Below the pieces are notes generated by a model, which was given only the letters and a program-made list of their open reading frames with translations, had not been told where the DNA came from and did no database searches. From assembly GCA_937876195.1 (NCBI GenBank), contig CALEIK010000025.1, forward strand, positions 309,659 through 373,658: a stretch of DNA of 64,000 nucleotides, read 5' to 3'. Shown here in pieces: positions 51,278 through 58,865 of the stretch (positions within the stretch are counted from its first letter, which is position 1; each line of letters begins with the position of its first letter). Both the position numbers and the translations under genes were made by a program. Origin of the DNA: an uncultured Flavobacteriales bacterium. Lineage in GTDB: Bacteria > Bacteroidota > Bacteroidia > Flavobacteriales_D > Crocinitomicaceae.

Positions 51278-53161
51278 TTAATTCCTTATTATTTTCTCAG
51301 TGATAGTTCCATATTGAGTTACCACTTGAATATAATAGATCCCATTGGATAAATTTCCTAATTCATAATTTGAAGATGCGCTACTGATTACACTTGTATC
51401 CAAAACTTGCCCATTGATATCGGTGAATAAAAGGGTTTGACCAAATAGGTGTTTTGGGAATGTGATGTGAATTAAACCACTAGTTGGGTTAGGATAAACA
51501 CTGATTTGTGAATCGTAAACATCACTGGCAACGGATAAATCGCAATCTGAGATTCCAGCATCATTTATAGTCCAACCTTGCGTAGTAGCTAATGCAGTAC
51601 GAGCAGCGGTTGCATAATTGTTGTAAAATAATCCGTTTGCGCCTAAATTTCTATTACTTACTGAAGGGTTGTTTGTCTGCCAACCAATCAATGTATTGGC
51701 ATAACTATAACAGTCCATACCACTGTTATCGAGCATGTTGATCATATCTACATTTGGATTTAATGTCCAGTCGCCTATATCTTGGTTGAATGAGGAGGCT
51801 TGTTGAAACATTAAATACATATCATTAACTGATTCCGTGTTCCAGCTTCCTATATCTTTATTAAATGCAGTGGCTTCTTGAAACATCCCACGCATTTTCA
51901 AGGTAGAAGCAGTGTTCCAATTCCCTAAATCTTGATTAAATGTTACTGCCTGATAAAACATAATCGACATGTTATTGACAGTAGATGTATTCCAACTACC
52001 TATGTTTTGATTGAATGATGTAGCATGAGCAAACATACCCACCATATTAAATACTGAGGAGGTATTCCAATTCCCAATATTTTGATTGAATGATGTAGCA
52101 TGAGCAAACATACCTACCATATTAACTACTGAGGAGGTATTCCAACCTCCAATGTTCTGATTGAATGATGTAGCATGATCAAACATATATCTCATATGAG
52201 TAACTGCAGCTGTATTCCAGCCTCCTATATCTTGATTGAACGATGTAGCGTGTGCAAACATAAAATCCATAACAATGACCGCAGCAGTATTCCAACTTCC
52301 AATGTCTTGATTGAATGATGTTGCCTCGTAAAACATACCAGTCATATCCGTAACCGTCATAGTGTTCCAACTTCCAATGTCTTGATTGAATGCGGTCGCT
52401 CCATAAAACATATCTCCCATATAGTTAACCGATGCAGTATTCCAGCCTCCAATATCCTGATTGAATGATGCGACTTGAGAAAACATGCCACGCATATCTG
52501 TAACAACTCCAGTATTCCAACTTCCAATGTCTTGATTGAATGCGGTTGCTCCAAAAAACATCCAATACATATTAGTAACCGATGCAGTATTCCAACTTCC
52601 AATATTTTGATTGAATGATGTGGCTTGATAAAACAACCAACTCATATCGGTAACTGCAGATGTATTCCAACTATTTATGTTTGAAGGACTGTTGAGGACC
52701 GTGCAATCATAAAACATCCGAAACATGCTGTTTACTTCTGATAAGTTGGGTACATCCGTGGCAGTTATTTGTAAGTTCTGACATGCTTTAAAGGCCGTTT
52801 CCATACTTGCCCATTCGACATCTCCCCATTGAGATACATCAGTCAATCGCAAACGGTCAGGTCCACCATCAATATAGAACCGTTTTAGATATGTAGGTGT
52901 CATAGCTAAAGTTACAACGTCACCAGCTTCTATTGTTAATCCGTTAAGGGGAACTGCAGAGTTTACGGTGTTAAAGCTTCCAGTACCACTATTTCCTGAG
53001 GGGCTAGCACTCCAAGTGTACTCAACCTCACCACCTTCGGTTAACGCATTGAAATATATTTCTGTGGACGGTGAAGGGAAATTCCATTTAGTAATAAACT
53101 CATTCTGCGCATTTAACGACAAAGCACTTATTAACGAACAAAGGATAAGCAGTTGTCTCAT
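51278..53161 (-). CDS. BspA-like leucine-rich surface protein (DUF285 repeats), T9SS-sorted
   Basis: A 627-residue secreted protein with signal peptide MRQLLILCSLISALSLNAQ. After an N-terminal domain (20-160) come 13 units of 25 residues (162-486, IGSWNTASVTNMYWMFFGAT type) that match the BspA/DUF285 surface-repeat family, a leucine-rich-like fold used in binding of host or matrix proteins. The end, from ISVYPNPTSGLIHITF to GIYYIQVVTQYGTITEK, is a type A sorting domain, so the protein is displayed on the surface by T9SS. It is a single gene that runs head-to-head with the B12 locus on the left and its promoter lies in the 53162-53476 spacer. Confidence 0.88.
   Translation of the reverse strand: MRQLLILCSLISALSLNAQNEFITKWNFPSPSTEIYFNALTEGGEVEYTWSASPSGNSGTGSFNTVNSAVPLNGLTIEAGDVVTLAMTPTYLKRFYIDGGPDRLRLTDVSQWGDVEWASMETAFKACQNLQITATDVPNLSEVNSMFRMFYDCTVLNSPSNINSWNTSAVTDMSWLFYQATSFNQNIGSWNTASVTNMYWMFFGATAFNQDIGSWNTGVVTDMRGMFSQVASFNQDIGGWNTASVNYMGDMFYGATAFNQDIGSWNTMTVTDMTGMFYEATSFNQDIGSWNTAAVIVMDFMFAHATSFNQDIGGWNTAAVTHMRYMFDHATSFNQNIGGWNTSSVVNMVGMFAHATSFNQNIGNWNTSSVFNMVGMFAHATSFNQNIGSWNTSTVNNMSIMFYQAVTFNQDLGNWNTASTLKMRGMFQEATAFNKDIGSWNTESVNDMYLMFQQASSFNQDIGDWTLNPNVDMINMLDNSGMDCYSYANTLIGWQTNNPSVSNRNLGANGLFYNNYATAARTALATTQGWTINDAGISDCDLSVASDVYDSQISVYPNPTSGLIHITFPKHLFGQTLLFTDINGQVLDTSVISSASSNYELGNLSNGIYYIQVVTQYGTITEKIIRN
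51704..52678 (-). repeat. Thirteen tandem 75-bp coding repeats
   Basis: Landmark TCCAACTTCCAAT recurs with 75-base spacing (for example 52516 and 52591), which gives 25-codon units. The neighbouring units differ by several bases each, so the array looks older than the 438-bp one, although the two AHATSFNQN units (about 52010-52150) are nearly alike. Confidence 0.9.
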
Positions 53162-53344
53162 TTTCTTTTTTATAGCGCGTTCTAAAAATTAATTTTTCAC
53201 TAAAAATATAGTCCCATAATAGTTATAGAAACCTTTTCAAGCAATAAATATAAGGAAAAATAAATAGTTTACTTTTTGGCTAAATCGTTATTTAGGTAAT
53301 TTATAGTCTGGAACAGTTTAAATCTTACTAAAGAAAAGACACAT

Positions 53345-53411
53345 TCCGCAGGATTCACTTCCTCAGAGTGTCGAGCAAGCTGTGTCGAGTTCGCGGTACA
53401 AATCCAGCGGA
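53345..53411. other. GC-rich inverted-repeat region with possible RNA structure
   Basis: In the 315-base spacer 53162-53476, which holds no gene, the stretch TCCGCAGGATT (53345-53355) can pair with AATCCAGCGGA (53401-53411), 10 of 11 positions. Inside, CACTT/GAGTG (53356-53360/53366-53370) forms a small hairpin and TCGA (53371-53374) can pair with TCGA (53385-53388). The piece is richer in G and C than the AT-rich flanks. It may be a small structured RNA or a remnant of an element; no homology was tested. The rest of the spacer shows nothing else apart from promoter-like boxes. Confidence 0.3.
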
Positions 53412-53445
53412 GAGAAATAGCTTAGGAGTTCCGCCCACTTTTTAG

Positions 53446-53453
53446 TATCTTTA
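53446..53453 (+). promoter_or_regulatory. -7-like box of the ThuA-like gene
   Basis: TATCTTTA, one base off TAnnTTTG, 23 bases before the ATG at 53477. Confidence 0.35.
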
Positions 53454-53476
53454 AAGAAACCGGAAAACATTTCAGC

Positions 53477-54523
53477 ATGTTCAATTTTGTTCTTTCGTTC
53501 TTTTTGGTTCTTTTCTTAGGTTCTTTTGTTTCTGCGCAAGATACCATACGTGTATTGCATTATACAGAGACCACAGGATTTGATCACAACACGCGCGTGG
53601 AATCCAATGCCCTTTTTGAAAGAGTTTGTGATTCCTTGACTGCAACCACGCCCTATGTCTGGTTACTAGATCATAGCGACGCCTCCGAAATATTTGACAA
53701 CTTAACGACCCTACAAAGCTATAGCGTTGTGGTTTGGTCAAACACCTCAGGTGCCAACGGATTAACGGTGAACCAACGCCTCAATTATGAGCAGTATGTA
53801 AATAGTGGAGGAAATTATTTGGGAATTCATGCCGCTTCAGATACGTATCGCCACAGTACATGCAATGGAAACAATACGGGTGTTTGGGATTTTTACGGAG
53901 AGCATATGGCAGGATGCTCGGTGCAAGAAAGTCCCAATCACACAAGTTCGGATCACAACAACACAATGACGCACACAGTGGCACATCCCATACTCGGTGG
54001 TATTCCCAATCCTTGGAATAAAACGGAAGAATATTATTATTGGGAAAGTGGTTTTCTGGATCCAACTTTCACTGAATTGTTGTAAGTAGCTTCAACAGGA
54101 CCAAATTCGTATGATGCTGCGCGTATGACGGCACACTATAAAGAACACGACTGGGGTTCACGCTCTTTTTACACTTCACTGGGTCACGATGTTTCCAACT
54201 TCACATCCAATGAGACCTTCGAGTTATTGCTCAAAAATGCCTTGTATTGGTGCGCAAGTCCAAGTTTCCCGGCAGATTTGAATGAGTTAAACAACACTTC
54301 TTTAGCTGTATACCCTAATCCTTTCATGAACTCAATCAACGTAAACATGGATTTCGATGGGGCATGTCAAGTCGTGGTTATTGATGCACTGATTCGAGTC
54401 GTTTATTCAACAGAAATTGAAAAGGAAACAACGCTGGACTTATCACATTTGAAGAAGGGTGTTTACTATCTGGTTCTCAATGACCAAAAGAACGTTTATT
54501 CGAGGAAAATTGTGAAGAATTAA
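53477..54523 (+). pseudogene. ThuA-like T9SS protein, interrupted by an in-frame stop
   Basis: Two consecutive frames, 53477-54085 and 54125-54523, lie in the same reading frame and join into one 348-residue protein if the TAA at 54083-54085 is read through. The N-terminal part has a signal peptide (MFNFVLSFFLVLFLGSFVSAQ) and the ThuA/trehalose-utilization (glutamine-amidotransferase-like) fold: RVLHYTETTGFDHNT, YVNSGGNYLGIHAASDT and YYWESGF. After the stop it continues VASTGPNSYDAARMTAHYKEHDWGSRSFYTSLGHD, the normal rest of the ThuA fold, and ends with a type A sorting domain (YPNPFMNSINVNM ... IVKN). A single CAA-to-TAA change would explain it (inference). A sequencing error remains possible. 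Confidence 0.85.
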
Positions 54524-54603
54524 GCGTGCAAATAGCCACAGCAATGGAGCAGTCATAAAACTTGAATAGGAAGCGAAATACAGAAGTTTTGTTAATCCTA
54601 CAT

Positions 54604-55518
54604 CTAAAACGTCATGTGCCGTTCCTTTTTCTCCTCGTAAATATCTGCCAATGTCACCAAAATTCCTGTTTCTTCCACATTGCCAAATTCAGGATTCACC
54701 GCAGTACCGAACGTTTTCATGGTGGGCGAGAGGTGCATGTAAATATTGACCAAAGGTGGAATGAATTCACCACGTTCGCGCACAAAACTGTTGAGTACTT
54801 TGAAGCCTTCTTTGAAATCCAAACCTTCTAGTAACGCGTCGTATGCTTCGCGGTCGTAGTGTTGAACCAATGGATGATAAGGTCGCATCAAACGGTCCTT
54901 GTCTGGAAAATAGTAATGCATGAAGTGCAATAAAAAATCGCGTGCTTCTTGATTGTAATTAGGGTACATGGTCACCTTTCCAAAGAAGTAGCTGATCTCA
55001 GGATGAGAAACGGTAATTGCTCCGAGCCCATCCCAAATGTTATCCAGTGCGAACAAGCCTTTTCTAGGATTGACAGCAGGTTGAAAATTCGGTTGTACCC
55101 AGCTTCTTCCTAATTCAATGGTGTTTTTAAAATAGCGATCGATAAATTTATCGGAAAAATCAAAGTAATGTGTCGTTGAAAGTTCAATTTCACCTTTCTC
55201 ATTCATGGCGTCTTTGCACAAGATAAAACGATATCCACCTATAATTTCTTCATCTTCTGGTGACCAAACGATAAGTTGTTTGTAGCAATTGGTCGAGGTG
55301 TCAAAATTATCCAAATCGAGTGAAAGCCCAGTGCCACCTCCACCACCTCGGAACGAAACTTCCCGTAAGCGACCAATTTCTCTTAAAACGTTCGGTGAAT
55401 TGTGATAATCCACACAGTATATTTCATTTCCGCCTTTTCGCGTGAAACGAAGAAAACGGTCTTTGTTCAATTCCTTTTTTAAAAGAGCAACAGGAACGGG
55501 ATCTATTATTTTTTCCAT
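54604..55518 (-). CDS. GlsB-like N-acyltransferase (amino-acyl lipid synthesis)
   Basis: A 304-residue GNAT-type acyltransferase of the OlsB/GlsB family. The family entry FCVDYHNSPNVLREIGRLREVSFR (here YCVDYHNSPNVLREIGRL, residues 33-50), the strand WSPEDEEIIGGYRFILC near 85-101, IELGRSWVQPNFQP around 132-145 and GLFALDNIWDGLGA near 150 match N-acyltransferases that add a 3-hydroxy fatty acyl to the amino group of glycine or ornithine. Bacteroides GlsB makes the lyso-glycine lipid (known of the family). The next gene on the strand, 1 base upstream, encodes the O-acyltransferase partner. Confidence 0.82.
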   Translation of the reverse strand: MEKIIDPVPVALLKKELNKDRFLRFTRKGGNEIYCVDYHNSPNVLREIGRLREVSFRGGGGGTGLSLDLDNFDTSTNCYKQLIVWSPEDEEIIGGYRFILCKDAMNEKGEIELSTTHYFDFSDKFIDRYFKNTIELGRSWVQPNFQPAVNPRKGLFALDNIWDGLGAITVSHPEISYFFGKVTMYPNYNQEARDFLLHFMHYYFPDKDRLMRPYHPLVQHYDREAYDALLEGLDFKEGFKVLNSFVRERGEFIPPLVNIYMHLSPTMKTFGTAVNPEFGNVEETGILVTLADIYEEKKERHMTF

Positions 55519-55519
55519 T

Positions 55520-56341
55520 TTATAGGTGCTTTCTTAATTGATACACTTCATCTTTTATTTGCTGTGCGATTGCAAAGTCATTTGTTTCAGTGTCAATATA
55601 CGTTTTATCGATAGGTTTTCCAACAACAAAGTTAAAATGCTTGTTGCGTTGCTTGAATAGTTCGTTCGACAAATACAACATTTCAATGTTCACTTTGAGT
55701 CCAATGAATTTACGGAACCTGTACAGGTTGTAAAAGAAATTCGACAAGCCTCCATCGATGTAAATTGGGATGATGGTGCGATCATTTTCACGAGAGAGCG
55801 TTACAAATGTTTTTTTCCATTCCAAATCCCGTACTTCACCCTTTATTTTTCGACTGACCAATCCAGCTGGGAAAATACATACTGCGCTGTCAGAAGCAAA
55901 TAAGTTTTTTATGGTTGATCGTGTTGTTTCTTTATTTTTTCCATGCTTGTTCACTCCGACGAACATATCGCGCATACTTTCAATGTTGAGAAGAAGGTCA
56001 TTGACGATGAATTTTAAATCGTCGCGATGACCATGAAGCGCGGAGACTAAAATCATTGCGTCCATTCCACCCAATGGGTGATTTAACACCAAAACAACTT
56101 TTCCTTCTTTGGGGATGTTTTCAATGTTTTTCACTGTAAAGGTGATGTTTAAATAATTCACCACCTCTGTACACCAATCGGCATTCTTTTTGTCTTCGTG
56201 CTTCGCAATAAACTTGTTGATTTCCTTTTGATGAAGAATCCGTTTAAGGTACCTAATTACAAAGCGCGGCAACCACTTTAACAATCGCGGATTCTTGCTC
56301 TTTATTAGTTTTTCGATATCAATAAACTTCTCATCTCCCAT
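55520..56341 (-). CDS. GlsA-like O-acyltransferase (PlsC fold)
   Basis: A 273-residue lysophospholipid-acyltransferase-like enzyme. The catalytic HX4D block lies in NHPLGGMDAM near residue 88-97, and the glycine/proline motif FPAGLVSRK follows near 159-167. No transmembrane helix is obvious apart from the N-terminal amphipathic part. Together with the GlsB-like gene (ends and starts 1 base apart) it would finish a glycine- or serine-type N-acyloxyacyl lipid, as GlsA does in Bacteroides. It is the first gene of the minus-strand pair. Confidence 0.82.
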   Translation of the reverse strand: MGDEKFIDIEKLIKSKNPRLLKWLPRFVIRYLKRILHQKEINKFIAKHEDKKNADWCTEVVNYLNITFTVKNIENIPKEGKVVLVLNHPLGGMDAMILVSALHGHRDDLKFIVNDLLLNIESMRDMFVGVNKHGKNKETTRSTIKNLFASDSAVCIFPAGLVSRKIKGEVRDLEWKKTFVTLSRENDRTIIPIYIDGGLSNFFYNLYRFRKFIGLKVNIEMLYLSNELFKQRNKHFNFVVGKPIDKTYIDTETNDFAIAQQIKDEVYQLRKHL

Positions 56342-56419
56342 ACGGCGAACGAATTTAGTTTAAATTTTTTAAAGTTTGGTGCTAGTTATTTGTAGATTTT
56401 TTTGTGTGTCATATGATTT

Positions 56420-56570
56420 GTCCTCCCCCTGCACCCCCTCCGAAGGGGGAAACGGAGTCGAGACTATTTCCCCTCGAAATTTCTAGCTAATACTATAAAA
56501 AAAAACAGAAAGTTTAAAATTTGGAGTGAAATTGTGAATTCCCCCTTTGGAAGGGGTGCAGAGGGAGGAC
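56420..56570. mobile_element. MITE-like element with 32-bp terminal inverted repeats
   Basis: The left arm (56420-56451, starting GTCCTCCCCCTGCACCCCCT) and the right arm (56539-56570, ending GCAGAGGGAGGAC) are inverted copies with 3 differences in 32 bases, all transitions. Each arm itself holds a C-run/G-run hairpin. Internal sequence is AT-rich, about 87 bases, no ORF. C- and G-run repeats of this sort recur between genes in Bacteroidota. No clear target-site duplication is seen. It fills much of the otherwise empty 56342-56681 spacer. Confidence 0.75.
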
Positions 56571-56645
56571 CTCTAGTTTTGAAAGTCAAAGTAACCACCA
56601 CCCAACTTTTTCCCACATAATCCACCCTCCTATGTTTCTTTATTT

Positions 56646-56653
56646 TAAATTTG
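56646..56653 (+). promoter_or_regulatory. -7 box of the six-gene operon
   Basis: TAAATTTG, a full TAnnTTTG match, 28 bases before the aminotransferase ATG. A second, weaker TAAATTTA lies at 56661-56668. Confidence 0.45.
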
Positions 56654-56681
56654 TTCTTTCTAAATTTAGCATTGATTAACT

Positions 56682-57875
56682 ATGATTGAATTATCAGATC
56701 GATTGAACGCGATGGAGGAGTCTGCCACCATTGCTATGTCACGTAAAAGCAGAGAGTTAAAACTCGCAGGAAAGGACATTATTTCTTTGAGTTTGGGTGA
56801 GCCAGACTTTCACACGCCAGAGTTTATCAAAGACGCTGCCGTTCAAGCGATGAAGGATAATTTCACGACATATACACCAGTTCCTGGATACGAGGATTTA
56901 AGAGAAGCGATTTCGCGAAAGTTTAAACGCGACAATGGGTTGGATTACCGTCCAGATCAGATTGTGACATCTACTGGAGCCAAGCAGTCAATTGCGAATG
57001 TAGTATTGAGCATTGTCAACAATGGGGATGAGGTGATCATTCCAGCGCCGTACTGGGTTTCTTACATCGAAATCGTAAAAGTTGCCGAAGGAATTCCTGT
57101 CATTGTAAATGCGGGAATTGAGAGTGATTTTAAGATCACGCCAGCGCAACTGGAAGCGGCAATAACGCCAAAAACAAAAATGCTTATTTTTTCGACGCCT
57201 TGCAATCCAACAGGTTCGGTATACAATAAAGAAGAATTAAGAGGTCTGGCTGATGTATTGAAGAAGTACCCAAACATAGTGGTCATCAGCGATGAAATCT
57301 ACGAACATATCAATTTCGGAACACGTCACGAAAGTTTAGCGCAGTTTCCAGAAGTTTACGATCAAGTAGTGACTGTAAATGGTGTTTCTAAAGCGTGGGC
57401 GATGACAGGTTGGCGTTTGGGATACATTGGAGCAAGCAAGCAAATTGCAGACGCATGCACGAAAGTACAGGGACAATTTACCTCTGGTACAAGCTCAATT
57501 ACTCAAAAGGCAACAATTGCAGCATTGGACGCAGATCCTGTGATTCTGAAAGATATGATTCAAGCGTTTTCCAACAGAAGAACCTTGGTCTTGGATGCAC
57601 TAAATACGATTGAAGGCGTTAAAACAAACATGCCAGGCGGTGCGTTTTATGTTTTCCCTGATGTTTCTTATTTTTATGGGAAGTCGTACAATGGAAAAAC
57701 CATCGAAAATGGAAGCGATTTGTGCTTGTATCTATTGGATGAAGCACTGGTTGCGTTAGTGACAGGTGAAGCATTCGGTGATAACAATTGTATACGAATT
57801 TCGTACGCAGCTTCTGAAGAAACGCTCACAGAAGCAATGAAACGCATTAAAGATGCATTGGAAAAATTGACATAA
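56682..57875 (+). CDS. PLP-dependent aminotransferase, aspartate type I
   Basis: A 397-residue class I aminotransferase of the aspartate/glutamate-prephenate group. Seen: LSLGEPDFHTPEF near 35-47, TPVPGYEDLREAIS near 65-78, STGAKQSIANVV near 96-107, STPCNPTGSVY near 168-178, ISDEIYEHINF near 204-214 and the PLP-lysine segment VSKAWAMTGWRLGYIG near 236-251. The end VRISYAASEETL-like IRISYAASEETLTEA is typical of this group. It heads a six-gene plus-strand operon with its stop directly joined to the next ATG. Confidence 0.93.
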   Translation: MIELSDRLNAMEESATIAMSRKSRELKLAGKDIISLSLGEPDFHTPEFIKDAAVQAMKDNFTTYTPVPGYEDLREAISRKFKRDNGLDYRPDQIVTSTGAKQSIANVVLSIVNNGDEVIIPAPYWVSYIEIVKVAEGIPVIVNAGIESDFKITPAQLEAAITPKTKMLIFSTPCNPTGSVYNKEELRGLADVLKKYPNIVVISDEIYEHINFGTRHESLAQFPEVYDQVVTVNGVSKAWAMTGWRLGYIGASKQIADACTKVQGQFTSGTSSITQKATIAALDADPVILKDMIQAFSNRRTLVLDALNTIEGVKTNMPGGAFYVFPDVSYFYGKSYNGKTIENGSDLCLYLLDEALVALVTGEAFGDNNCIRISYAASEETLTEAMKRIKDALEKLT

Positions 57876-58865
57876 ATGGACATAGAAGGAGTCTTCGAGG
57901 AATTTAAGCAAAAACGCATTCTTGTCATTGGTGACGTAATGGTTGATGCATACATACGTGGAAAAGTCACGCGTGTAAGTCCCGAAGCGCCAGTTCCTAT
58001 CATTAATTTAAAAGAGCGTGAAAACAGATTGGGAGGAGCAGCCAATGTCGCCCTAAATTTGTTAGCACTTGGCGCGACGCCTGTTTTGTGTGCTGTCATC
58101 GGAAAAGATAGAGGGGGAGAAACATTTTCAGAATTATTGAAAAAGCGCAATCTAAGTGCTGAGGGAATCATAAAAAGTTCGAGTAGAATTACTACTGTAA
58201 AGACCAGAATCGTTGGGAATAATCAGCAATTGGTGCGTATTGATGACGAACAAACGGAGGATTTGACCTTTGCTGAAGAAAACCAATTGATTGATCATGT
58301 TAAAGCAATTATAGCGACAAAAATCGATGCAATAATTCTTGAGGACTATAACAAAGGGTTGTTGACGAAGAGAGTCATCGAAACCATTATTGAGATTGCG
58401 AATGAGAACAACGTAATCATCACTGTTGATCCAAAAAAGGAGAACTTCTTTGCCTACAAAAATGTGACGCTCTTCAAACCGAATTTAAAGGAATTAAAGG
58501 AAGGACTAAACATTGATTTTGATTTCCCAACCAATAAGGATGCATTTGAAAAAGCAATAAGTGAGTTGGAAGGAGTGTTGAACAATCAAATTAGTTTCGT
58601 TACCCTTTCTGAGCATGGTGTGTTCATTAAGAATCACGCAGATCAAAGTTATGTCCCAGCACATCACCGTACTATTTCTGATGTCAGTGGCGCAGGAGAT
58701 ACGGTGATTTCAGTGGCAACCCTGGCTTTAACTGTGGGCATGTCGATTACAGATGTTGCAGAAATCGCCAATTTGTCGGGTGGATTGGTGTGTGAAATGA
58801 ATGGAGTAGTTCCAATTGATCGTCAGCGCTTAAAGGAAGAAATGCTGAAATTAAAACTAGCATGA
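57876..58865 (+). CDS. PfkB-family kinase, heptose 7-phosphate kinase-like
   Basis: A 329-residue ribokinase-fold sugar kinase that matches the N-terminal (kinase) domain of HldE/RfaE, which phosphorylates D-glycero-beta-D-manno-heptose 7-phosphate. Family points: VLVIGDVMVDAYIRG near 17-30 and RVSPEAPVPIINL, NRLGGAANVALNLLALG near 50-66, and the anion-hole/ATP motif SDVSGAGDTVISVATLALT with the catalytic Asp near 276. There is no fused nucleotidyltransferase domain, so the second HldE activity would have to come from a separate gene (Bacteroidota often split them). The start directly follows the aminotransferase stop; the end overlaps trkH by 4 bases. Confidence 0.85.
   Translation: MDIEGVFEEFKQKRILVIGDVMVDAYIRGKVTRVSPEAPVPIINLKERENRLGGAANVALNLLALGATPVLCAVIGKDRGGETFSELLKKRNLSAEGIIKSSSRITTVKTRIVGNNQQLVRIDDEQTEDLTFAEENQLIDHVKAIIATKIDAIILEDYNKGLLTKRVIETIIEIANENNVIITVDPKKENFFAYKNVTLFKPNLKELKEGLNIDFDFPTNKDAFEKAISELEGVLNNQISFVTLSEHGVFIKNHADQSYVPAHHRTISDVSGAGDTVISVATLALTVGMSITDVAEIANLSGGLVCEMNGVVPIDRQRLKEEMLKLKLA

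Noticed and set aside
51704..52678. Regular 75-bp repeats that look like a CRISPR array
   Set aside because: They are in-frame coding units without unique spacers and belong to the BspA-like protein.
53385..53412. tRNA-like T-arm sequence (GTTCGCGGTACAAATCC)
   Set aside because: No acceptor or D-arm can be formed and no anticodon loop is in the right place, so it is not a tRNA.
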